A stretch of DNA of 64,000 nt, from positions 38,411 through 102,410 of the forward strand of contig NZ_NMQW01000024.1 of the NCBI RefSeq assembly GCF_002234615.1, written 5' to 3'. The stretch comes from Paenibacillus rigui. Lineage in GTDB: Bacteria; Bacillota; Bacilli; Paenibacillales; NBRC-103111. Position numbers and translations under genes: made by a program. Numbering within the stretch: position 1 is the stretch's first letter; every line of letters begins with the position of its first letter. Shown in pieces: positions 36,106-45,200 of this stretch. The notes under the pieces were generated by a model. The model was not told the origin of the DNA. It made no database searches and saw only the letters and a program-made list of their open reading frames with translations.

Positions 36106-39100
36106 CTATACGGTACGTACGGATATTTTATGTTTTCCGCTGATAACGACACCGTGAGGCAGTGCAGACAAGCTGTTGCCGTCCAGTTCCGAACGCTGGC
36201 CCCTTTCCAGCTTATAGACGGTCATATATAATTTCTCTACAAATTGAATGGCATGAATCGACTTCAACAAGGCATAAAACACCGAAGGATGGATGTGCTG
36301 CCCGATGTCCCATCCCTTACCGTCGAAGTTGCCGGTTAGCGGGTTCAGGAAGCGGTTCAGCTTCTCCATCGCCAGCAGCTCCGTCGGCAGTACGGCTTCC
36401 ATATCCTGCACCGCAATGGCAGCCGTCACCGAAATTTCCAGAAACACCGGCTCAATGACGCGGATAAACTCGGGAAAAGCAACCAGCCCCGAGGCCCGCT
36501 CCAGTATATACTTCTCTACCTGCTTCTTCAGCACCGGAAAAGCAGCCATGCCGGTCTCGCCGTCCTTCGGGAGGACGATGAGCGTCATGCAGCCGATTTC
36601 CCGTTCCATCCGGACATTGCGGTTTGCCAGGCATTTCACCTTGGCAATGTTTGGGTAGGCCTCGCGTGCCAGCCACTCGAAGTCCTCCGCCGTTACCCCG
36701 CGGTTGTTGTGCTTGAGACGCTGCGGCCCCCGCTGCACTGCAGCCTCGATGCTTTCGTGGCTGCAGCCGCCTGCCGCCGCTTCGATATTACATACCGATC
36801 CGACAAAAGCGATGGAGTTTTGCAGATTGGCAATGCGGCCGGCCCCGACATTGCCTTGATCGCCCAAGGTCACCTTGTAGCTGACCTTCAGCTGCTCCGA
36901 GCCCTCCTTTGGCGGCGCCATGCCGTGAATGCCGTCGCCGAACCGAAGCTGGCCGAAGGTCCGGTCCAGCGTATAGTGACGATCCTTGGCCCTGGAATCG
37001 GCCAAGCTTTCTACGCAGGTCCAGCGGATCCAGGCCCGCTGCACCTGCCCCTCGCTGTCGCGAACAATTTGCGCCGGAGGGAAGCCCTGCTCCTCGAATC
37101 GGGCCACCTCTTCCTCCGCCAGATGCTCGGTCTCGTTCACCCAGACCTCCTCGGACACGATATGGGTCCGCGAAAGCTGGTAATACGGCGTCCTATCCCG
37201 CCGAAGCTCCGGTATCTCATCGTGCAGCGATTCCTGCTGCTGCACTTGTACCGTATTGATAAACAAACCGTTGACCATGGGAGCCCCTACCGGGTCAGAG
37301 TCGTTATCATACCGATCATCCCGATTGACGGCCCGGATCCAATAGCCCTCCACGCCCAGCTGCCGTGCCTTGGCGAAATCCGCCGGACCGGCGAACTGCA
37401 GCAGGCCGCTTTGGAGCAGGCCGCCCGTCCCATCGGATAGCTTGAGCGGAGCCCACTCGGGCGTTCCTCCCTGAAAGGCGCTGCTGCGCATGTATTCCCA
37501 CTCCAAATAGGGAGGAGCGCCAGTAGCCTCCTTGTGCGGTGGAACCGAGACATACACGGATATTGGCCCCCGTAGCGGCGGCTGGTCAAAGCCGAGATAC
37601 AAAGCCGGATGCTTGCATTCGAGCGGAGCGAAAGGCTCGATAGCCCTTCCCTCCTGAATCCGCTGCGTTTCATTGACCGTAATTGTATTGTTCACGGTCA
37701 GGCATGCCTCCACAGGGTAGGTCCGTTCCTCATACCCATAGGTCATCCTAACGTCAGCCATCCAAGGCGATAAGTACATCGCATTAGGCGCATACGCATT
37801 CTCGATCTGTACAATCCGGGCCCGTATCCAATAATTATGAATTCCGTTGACGAAGGTGGGCTCCGCATCATGCGGACAGCGGAAAGCCAGCCGTCGTTTG
37901 CCTTCCGAGCCTTCGAGCACTTCATAAAAGACCGCCTCGGCCCCAGGTCCCGCGTTCAAGCGTACCCAGGCTGCTCCGTTCCAATATTCCCAAATCACAC
38001 GGGAGATGGAGACGAGAGGAACGTCCGCCTTCCGAAATTGGGACTTCTTCATAATGAGCTTCCAATCGACCTGCTGCTCAGATTCGGGCTGGAATCGATT
38101 GCGGATTGCGGATAGATGGAACTCCAGCTCGATCCAGCCGTCCCGCTTGCTGAACGCTTCCTGGCTGCTGATATAAAACATCCCGTACAGCGCAAAATGA
38201 TCTCCGAACGGATAAAAGCCCTCCGGGTCTGCCTGCACATCGTTATAAAACATCAGATCGGGCTGCAGCCCGCCCCGCCCCAGACTATCGATATAATCGG
38301 TCTTGATGTGCATATGGTCGAGCACAAGCCCCCGCTCGCACAAAGGCACCCGCTCATCGTTAGATGGATGTACGGGAACTTCGGCATGCGGCTTTAGCCT
38401 GCATTGAATCCAGCGTCCGGCCGTTCCGTTCACTTCGCGCTCCACCATCTCGCCCAAATGTTCTTTGTACAGAACGATCCGGCTGCCCAAGACCTCGACG
38501 CGATCAAATGCGCTCCAGCCTTCCGAGGAAGCATACAGCCACTCCGTCAGCAGCGGATTGGCCAACTGCCCGACAAGCCTTGCATCTTCATAGCGCTTGG
38601 CCGAATTGCCCAGCTCCACCTCGATCCGTGCGGTTTCAAACACCGTGAACAAAGCGTTGTGTCCGATCAGCAGCGCATGCTCCTGCACGTTTTCCTCTTC
38701 CGTATACCGGAACAGCGGAGTCGGGAGCAGCTCTCCCTGCCGGCTCGCCTGCAAAAATGCCTCGCTCAGCTGAACGATCGCATCGCGTTTCTTGCTCGTT
38801 ACGAAGCCCGCCTTCCACGTGGCTGGCGTCAACAGCAGAGCGCTACCGGTCTCGTACGGGACCGGTCCTGCTTCTTCCTCGGCCGTTACCCGCGTTCCTG
38901 CCGGGATAAATACCGGATCCGGCGTCCCTTCGTTAAGCCGGAAGGTCAAGTGCGTCGATGCCGGTCTTGCCGGGAGCAGCGTAATATCAAACAAATTCAA
39001 AAACGCAATTAGGTTCTTTGCCGGTACCCGGTTCAGACGCTTAATATTTTCGTGAAACATTTCGGAGAACAAAAGAAACAAAGCCGTACCGGGGTCCGGG

Positions 39101-39246
39101 GAATCCGGTGTAAACCGCCACTCCGGCGTGTAATATGGCACCATTTCCTTCATTCGGTCAATCAAATCGGATACTTCGCGCGAATCGATTTTCGGAGGGT
39201 GTATCAACGGTCCCGCCCCCTTTCTGTACATGACTATCGGTTTCAC
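36106..39246 (-). CDS. Large baseplate J-like protein (first copy)
   Basis: The product has about 1046 residues. The N-terminal part (DSPDPGTALFLLFSEMFHENIKRLNRVP, in part) and the later FGQLRFGDGIHGMAPPKEG and NRGVTAEDFEWLAREAYPNIAKVKCL are gpJ-type. I place the start at GTG 39246, 8 bases after CAGGAG; GTG 39255 overlaps that site. It sits between gp25 and the second J-like gene, the usual order. The central 400 residues are an insertion of beta-rich sequence without a recognised domain. Confidence 0.87.
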   Translation of the reverse strand: MKPIVMYRKGAGPLIHPPKIDSREVSDLIDRMKEMVPYYTPEWRFTPDSPDPGTALFLLFSEMFHENIKRLNRVPAKNLIAFLNLFDITLLPARPASTHLTFRLNEGTPDPVFIPAGTRVTAEEEAGPVPYETGSALLLTPATWKAGFVTSKKRDAIVQLSEAFLQASRQGELLPTPLFRYTEEENVQEHALLIGHNALFTVFETARIEVELGNSAKRYEDARLVGQLANPLLTEWLYASSEGWSAFDRVEVLGSRIVLYKEHLGEMVEREVNGTAGRWIQCRLKPHAEVPVHPSNDERVPLCERGLVLDHMHIKTDYIDSLGRGGLQPDLMFYNDVQADPEGFYPFGDHFALYGMFYISSQEAFSKRDGWIELEFHLSAIRNRFQPESEQQVDWKLIMKKSQFRKADVPLVSISRVIWEYWNGAAWVRLNAGPGAEAVFYEVLEGSEGKRRLAFRCPHDAEPTFVNGIHNYWIRARIVQIENAYAPNAMYLSPWMADVRMTYGYEERTYPVEACLTVNNTITVNETQRIQEGRAIEPFAPLECKHPALYLGFDQPPLRGPISVYVSVPPHKEATGAPPYLEWEYMRSSAFQGGTPEWAPLKLSDGTGGLLQSGLLQFAGPADFAKARQLGVEGYWIRAVNRDDRYDNDSDPVGAPMVNGLFINTVQVQQQESLHDEIPELRRDRTPYYQLSRTHIVSEEVWVNETEHLAEEEVARFEEQGFPPAQIVRDSEGQVQRAWIRWTCVESLADSRAKDRHYTLDRTFGQLRFGDGIHGMAPPKEGSEQLKVSYKVTLGDQGNVGAGRIANLQNSIAFVGSVCNIEAAAGGCSHESIEAAVQRGPQRLKHNNRGVTAEDFEWLAREAYPNIAKVKCLANRNVRMEREIGCMTLIVLPKDGETGMAAFPVLKKQVEKYILERASGLVAFPEFIRVIEPVFLEISVTAAIAVQDMEAVLPTELLAMEKLNRFLNPLTGNFDGKGWDIGQHIHPSVFYALLKSIHAIQFVEKLYMTVYKLERGQRSELDGNSLSALPHGVVISGKHKISVRTV

Positions 39247-39273
39247 CTGCTCCACTCCTGAGTCACAGGTCTT

Positions 39274-39672
39274 TTAGGAGCCGTCCTGCAAATAATACGG
39301 GTACACCAAATTGTGAACGCTGTTGGTGGACCGGATGCTGTATTGAATTCGGATCTCCACGAGACCCGGCTCGCGGGACTGGGGGACAACGGCGACCTCC
39401 ACTCCCTCGACCCGGTGCTCCCATCTGCGGATCGCATCAACAATGCTCGTTTCGAGGAGGCGGAGCGACGTCTCGTCGGTTTGTCCGAACACAAATTCAC
39501 GGACGCCGCTGCCGAAGGCCGGCCGCATGACCCGCTCTCCCTTGGTCGTACCCAGAATGATCCGAATCGCCTCCGCGATATCCTCCTCGTACTCCGACAT
39601 GCGGATTTTCCCCGTTGAAGGGTCTACCTGAATCGGAAATTTCCAGCCGCGTCCCAAAAATTCATCCGCCAT
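39274..39672 (-). CDS. Baseplate wedge protein gp25-like
   Basis: The 132-residue protein is a gp25/GPW lysozyme-like fold: FLGRGWKFPIQVD, then IAEAIRIILGTTKGERVMRPAFGSGV, shown in part, and FVFGQTDET. In T4-like systems gp25 nucleates sheath assembly on the baseplate and carries the conserved EPR-type core; here the corresponding segment is GERVMRPAFG. ATG 39672 follows GAGGAGGG. Confidence 0.92.
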   Translation of the reverse strand: MADEFLGRGWKFPIQVDPSTGKIRMSEYEEDIAEAIRIILGTTKGERVMRPAFGSGVREFVFGQTDETSLRLLETSIVDAIRRWEHRVEGVEVAVVPQSREPGLVEIRIQYSIRSTNSVHNLVYPYYLQDGS

Positions 39673-39707
39673 GTGTACGCCTCCCTCCTCTCTGTCACTG
39701 TCTGTCA

Positions 39708-40433
39708 TCAGTTGATTTTGACCATACTGCCTTTAATATTGATGATCCCGTCCGACTTCAAGTCGAGCGAAGCCCCCGCCTTCAAGGCCATTGTCGCCGT
39801 CGCCTCGATATTGACCTGTGTCGACTTGATTTTTACCGCCTGCTGGCTCTCAATGGATACTTCACCCTTGGCATTCAGCGTGATGACCGTCGAGCTGCTT
39901 TTGATCGTAATGCTGTTCGCAGACGCGCCCTCGATCGTAATGACGTTATTGCCGCTATCGTCGGCGATGTTGATTTTGCTGTCTTTGTCCGTGAACTCAA
40001 TGGTCTGACCCTTCTTGGTCTTGACAGTAAAGCTTTCCTCGCCAGCTTTATCGTTGAACATCAGCTCACTCCCGGAACGGGAGACGATTTTGCGCTCATC
40101 GTTTTTTTCGGCGGGAATCGGCGGTTTGTTCTTGTCATTCCACAACATGCCGATCACAAACGGCTGGCGCATCTCTCCCAAGTGAAAGGCAACGAGCACT
40201 TCATCCCCTACCTCGGGGAGAAACAAGCTCCCCATTTCTTTTCCGGCCATCAACGTTGCTATGCGCACCCAGTCCGTTTCGGTCTCTGATTCCTGCAGCG
40301 GCAGCCGCAGCTTCACACGCCCCAGATTGTCCGGGTCCTTGTTGTTCGTAACGACTCCCACCATCACACCCTGTATTTTATGGCTGAACGGATCCGATGC
40401 GGAGGAGATGGATAGCTCAGGGCGAATCATCAT
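39708..40433 (-). CDS. Spike protein, gpV / VgrG C-terminal type
   Basis: The 241-residue protein starts with a gp5-type OB fold (GVVTNNKDPDNLGRVKLRLP, WVRIATLMAGKEMGSLFLPEVGDEVLVAF in part) and ends in a repetitive beta-helix (ITIKSSSTVITLNAKGEVSI, INIKGSMVKIN) expected of a trimeric puncturing needle. It overlaps the gpD gene by 4 bases (ATGA), so hub and spike are made together. The DUF4280 protein at 27,207 would be the tip. Confidence 0.92.
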   Translation of the reverse strand: MMIRPELSISSASDPFSHKIQGVMVGVVTNNKDPDNLGRVKLRLPLQESETETDWVRIATLMAGKEMGSLFLPEVGDEVLVAFHLGEMRQPFVIGMLWNDKNKPPIPAEKNDERKIVSRSGSELMFNDKAGEESFTVKTKKGQTIEFTDKDSKINIADDSGNNVITIEGASANSITIKSSSTVITLNAKGEVSIESQQAVKIKSTQVNIEATATMALKAGASLDLKSDGIINIKGSMVKIN

Positions 40434-41521
40434 ATAGCATTCCCTCCAATCTGAAAGCGCGTGACATACCCGTCATCGGTCAAAAGATGGGTGGCCCCCG
40501 TCACAAAATAAGGCTGGTCATACTTACTGCCAAGTCCGCTTAAAGCGATATAGCGTCCTGCTCTAATTTCCGGCAAGCCTACGGATTCCCCATTCCCGTT
40601 CAGCAGCTTCATCGATCGCCTGTTCAGATAAGCATCCGCCATATTTTTGGCCTCCTCCTGCGAGGAAACGTTCGTATAGATGTACTCGGTGTACGTGCCT
40701 TGTGCGCTAAGCAAATCCTTGCCGGTCTTCGAGTTGCTGCCAAGCTTCTGGATGGAGCCGGATTTCCCCTCTACCACTTCAAGCTTTTTATCGTCCCAGC
40801 CCCGCACGCTGACCTCCGTAATTTGCTCCGCCAAGTTCGCGTCGATGAACAAGCTCCTTAGTGTTCGACCGTATTCCAATGTGATCACAGGTGTCGTTTG
40901 CGTCAAAGGCTTGCGGAAGTACAGATGCTTCCCGACGATAAAAAAATCGTAATTCACCAGCTGCGCCAAGTGCTGTATGTACATGTAGTCGTTTGCCTTA
41001 TTTTGCGACAAGGCCGGAAAGCTCGTCGTTGTAGCATCCACATGGGCAGTAGCTCCATGGCTTTGGGCAATTTCCTGAACAACGTCGCTGTATTTCTTGT
41101 TGTTCCATGTTTTCGATTTGCTGCCTTTGAGCATCAAATACGTCAAATCCATACCTCTGATAATCAAGGCCGGTGTCTCGCTCTCCGCGAAGTCAGCGAC
41201 CACGGAGGTAATATAACCTGAGAAGACAGGGGTCAGTTTATTGGCATACCCAAACTGAATATCGATCGATTTGCCGAGCACAAACGTATCCATCCATTGA
41301 AAATCCCCGGATTGCAGATCAAAGGCATTCGTAATCCGGAACGAAAACGTATCGGCCACCGGCTCCACCGTCGTCTCCACCTCGAGTCTGGAAATACCGA
41401 TTTCTTGAGGGAGGGCTTTCCCGTCAACCGTAATTTCAAAGGCCGGGGCAAAAAATTGCGAATACTTTTTTTCTAACTGATCGATGGTATACTGGCCGGT
41501 ATCGAGCTGAAGCTGAGCCAT
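40430..41521 (-). CDS. Baseplate hub protein, phage late control gpD type
   Basis: The 363-residue protein has the gpD/gp27-like pattern: FEITVDGKALPQEIGISRLEV, in part, then GYITSVVADFAES, YSDVVQEIAQSHG and DYMYIQHLAQLVNYDFFIVGKHLYF. It is the hub that joins tube and spike; in Afp8 and VgrG this unit is fused to the spike, here it is separate. I choose ATG 41521, since the upstream in-frame TTG at 41527 overlaps the previous stop. Confidence 0.9.
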   Translation of the reverse strand: MAQLQLDTGQYTIDQLEKKYSQFFAPAFEITVDGKALPQEIGISRLEVETTVEPVADTFSFRITNAFDLQSGDFQWMDTFVLGKSIDIQFGYANKLTPVFSGYITSVVADFAESETPALIIRGMDLTYLMLKGSKSKTWNNKKYSDVVQEIAQSHGATAHVDATTTSFPALSQNKANDYMYIQHLAQLVNYDFFIVGKHLYFRKPLTQTTPVITLEYGRTLRSLFIDANLAEQITEVSVRGWDDKKLEVVEGKSGSIQKLGSNSKTGKDLLSAQGTYTEYIYTNVSSQEEAKNMADAYLNRRSMKLLNGNGESVGLPEIRAGRYIALSGLGSKYDQPYFVTGATHLLTDDGYVTRFQIGGNAI

Positions 41522-41523
41522 CG

Positions 41524-42162
41524 TCAATCCGCCCCCGGTACGGTAAGTTTGCGGCCTGTTGCCATTCTGCGCGGGTTATCGATGCCATTGGCATCGGCTA
41601 TCTCTCTCCAGCGGCCCGGGTCCTCGTATTCCTGATCAGCGATCATCCACAGCTCTTCCTGCTGCTTCCTTACACGCTGCTTGACCGTTTTGACCTTGGA
41701 CGGCGGCAGCTCCTTCATCAGCTCGTCCGGGTCCTTCCACGATTTGAAGCTCACCTTCAGCTTCGCTCGAACCGGGATACCCGAATCGAGAAACATAATG
41801 AAGTTTTGCGTCACTTTCTCGACGACCCCCTGGAAATCCAGAGAGCCCCAGACAAACCGGCAAACCGGAGGGCGCCTCAGAGTCGAGTCCTTTTCCATCA
41901 GAGCCATGATACGGTTCGTATAGTCCCGCACATCGGTTCGGTCTTCATATGTATCAAAAAACAAATCGACAGACAGCGTCGATCCATTGCCATGTGCATA
42001 TTGGCCGATCGGCATGGAAAGGCTCGGAATTTTCATCCAGTTGTACGTATTGCCGGTGTCCAGTGTATACTCCGTCGGATTAAACAAAACCTCGATGTCA
42101 TCCTCGGGGTCCTTGGCCTTCTTGCCTTTGTTCACTAAAATCATAGCCTTTTGCAGTGCCAT
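41524..42162 (-). CDS. LysM-containing tube-initiator protein (Afp7-like)
   Basis: The 212-residue protein combines an N-terminal contractile-system domain (IEVLFNPTEYTLDTGNTYNW, LSVDLFFDTYEDRTDV) with a C-terminal LysM-like segment (ELWMIADQEYEDPGRWREIA, NPRRMATGRKLTVP). In Afp, Afp7 has this architecture and sits at the hub-tube junction. Its stop overlaps the next coding frame. An AGGAAGGG site is rather far (about 12 bases) from the ATG. Confidence 0.9.
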   Translation of the reverse strand: MALQKAMILVNKGKKAKDPEDDIEVLFNPTEYTLDTGNTYNWMKIPSLSMPIGQYAHGNGSTLSVDLFFDTYEDRTDVRDYTNRIMALMEKDSTLRRPPVCRFVWGSLDFQGVVEKVTQNFIMFLDSGIPVRAKLKVSFKSWKDPDELMKELPPSKVKTVKQRVRKQQEELWMIADQEYEDPGRWREIADANGIDNPRRMATGRKLTVPGAD

Positions 42163-42213
42163 CGAGAATACAGCCCTTCCTTTCTTCCGATCGGCTCAAA
42201 GGCGCAAAAGAAG

Positions 42214-45200
42214 CTATAGCCCTCTGCGCTGACGCTCGAATCTCATTTTCTTCTCAATTTCCTGATACACTTTATCCGCAATTTTACGAATATCCAGCTG
42301 CGGCAAATCCTTGATCATCTCTTCGAGCTGGCTGAGCTGAAGCTGGGTTGACACCGGCTCCGCTACCGCAGCGGGTGTGGCAGCTGCAGGTGCGGCCGTT
42401 TGCTTGAGCCAGCTCATATCGACAGGCGAGACGACCCAATCACTCGGTTCCGGCTGTGCCAAAGGCCGTTTATGCTCCAGGGAGTCCCCGTCCTGTACGG
42501 CATGCATAGAGGAGCCCCCCTGCGGTCCGCTAAGCGTCGGATACCACGCAGCTTCAGACGGCTGCCGCCGCAGCACGAGCTCGGCGAAAACGGCGCTGCC
42601 CCGGGCAGCTTGCATGGACTCTGTTTGCTGCTGCACTGCGATTTGATGCCATATTTGATGCCGCAGCTGACGGTTGATGTGCTGTTGTATATGCTGGCGC
42701 GTTTGCTGTTGTACTCGCTGCTGTATTGGATCCTGCACTTGCGGCAAGGTGTGCTGTTGTATTTGTTGCTGCACATGGCGCTGTACCTTTAGCTGAGCTT
42801 CCTGCTGTACTTGCTGCTGCACACGGTGCTGCACCTTTAGCAGAGTTTCCTGCTGTAGTTGCTGCAGCGTCTGCCAGTACATTTGCTGCTTCTGCTGTGT
42901 CTCTTGAGACTCCGCCAGCCGTACCTTCCAGATGTGGGTGAACCGCATTTCCGATTCGGGCGGCACGAGCCCGTTGACAGCCGTAGACCCTATATCAGAA
43001 CGCTGTCCCCGCAAGGTCAGCATTTCTCTTTGCAGCTCGGCAGCCATTCGATTCGCAGCCTTGTCTATGGACAAGATTCCATCTCCTGCTGCATGGAGCC
43101 GATGGCTTAGCTCGTGACTGCGCCTTAGCGGCCATCCCCACTGCTGATGAGGCTCTGTTGTTGTCAGAGCCCTTTGCAGCGTGAGCATCCAGCTCGCCTC
43201 TGCATTGCTTGATCGAGCCGCATGGACTGCCGCTGTCTGCAGCGAAGCTGAATTTTGCAGTACTCTATGGTTTATGTATACATCGAACAATTCTTTAGAA
43301 CGGGAAACACCCGCTCCCCGATCGTATCCGGATATTCCCGTATCCTGCTGCTTATGCCGTGAAGCCTGGGCCGCAGAAGCAAGTAAAGCATCCATTGGAT
43401 ACGCAACGTAAGGCCTGCTCTCACCGCGTTGAACTGATTTATGGGTTAGTAGTGAGCCAAGCGTGGTGAAGCCGTTCAAGGCTGCACTCCCATTGCTCCC
43501 GTTAAGCAATCCCGCAGATGGGAGCAAGCTGCCGTCAGGCGCTTGTCGTGCTGATGCCGATAATGGGTTCTCCTGATCCCGACTGAAGCTCTCCCCAAGA
43601 TAACGATTGGAGGTCATCTGCTGTGATTGCAGCCATCGGTAGATGACGGAAACAGTTGCGGGAGCGGCAAGAAACGGTTCAGCAAGAAGAGCCTCCGAAC
43701 GCCCTTCGCTGCCCCCCAGTCCCGCGAATGCAGCCTCACCGTCGTGACGTGCCGCCGCCAACAATCGATGCAGTATGACAGATGGCTGCCGCAGCTTTTC
43801 ACTCTGCGGTTCTCCGGCACGATAGGGCTCAAGCCGCAAAGCAGCAAGCTCCTGCATCAGCATAGCCAATGCCGTACGCTGCTGCGCAGCGCCTGCCTGC
43901 TTAGCCTCCAGATACCTGATGAAAGGCAGGCCTTGCCCTGTATGAAGGACGGTGCTGGTACCTGTCTGATTCCAGCTGTTCTGTATTTCCCGAAGCATTT
44001 CGCGCTCCAGCTCGAAAGCGATGGCTGGTACAGATCGTTGAGCTGCTTTTCTCTGTAATAGGGATAGAGGACCAGTAGCCTGAAGACGAGCATTGCTATT
44101 GCCCAATACTCCAGATAACCATTCCCCAATTGGGCTCCCCATGACAGATCGAAGCTCTCCGGCTTTGCTTTGCACATTATATGCGTAATAAAAACCGGAC
44201 ATGGCCCCAAGGTACGGGCCTCCAGATCGAAGCTCCATCGATCGCTGTGCCGCCAACTGCCGGCTTATCGAAGGCTCCACTGCCAACCGCGGCTTTACAG
44301 CCCATTCCCCTAAGCGGTCTGTGGTCTGCAGCCAGGCGTCTCTATAGCCCGATACTCCCGACAACAGTTCACGCATTCGGGTCTCCGTGACAGATTGAAT
44401 GCCAGCGAAGTTCCTTTCCACACTTTGTGCCGTTTGTAAGTTTTGTAAGCTCTGCAGGCTTTGCTTCAGGCTTTGTAAGCTTCCCAGGCCTTGTACGCGG
44501 TGCACCCCCGACTCAGCAGCAAAGCTTGAACGGGGCCCGCCCCCAGTAGACAACTCCGGTGATAAGCCTTGCCTTGAAGCCAAAGAATTCGCCACCAAGT
44601 CCAGCCGCCGCAACCCCCATGCCCAAACCATGGGAGAGTCCTGCAGCGGCTCTGTTGCTGTAAGCTGTCGTTCCTTATTTCTATCAAAAGAACGCTGCAC
44701 AATCCGTAATCCGCTGTTTGCAGCCGCCGAAGTAAAATCGTACAGGCCCGAGCGTTCTCTTACAGCCCCGCTCATGTTCACAACATAGAGTGACGGCCCT
44801 TCCCGCAGCAGAACCTTGTCGCGATGCTCTCCCCCGGTGAAAACAGGGCTCGGGCTTCTTTCATACATCGTAGATGTCAATACGGCAGTCTGCAGTCCCA
44901 ACGCTTTTTCCAGCTGCTGCAGAACGCCTGGAGGCCACGAATCGTCCCGCTCCTTTTGAATGGCCACCCTCACATGCTCCCGGGTGAAAGCCCTCATCCC
45001 CTGTGCCCATGTTATTTCTGCCATCGTACGGAATCGAGGGTGCAGTGACTCCGTCTTCCGCCCCGCATCCCTACCCTCAACGAAAGGGCTCATCAAACGA
45101 CTGAAATAAGATGTAAACCTTGCAAAATCTCTTCCACTACGCAGGAGCGGCTCTCTTTGGTCTAGAGCGGCCGGACCGCGATGCGTGCTTATCGACCGGA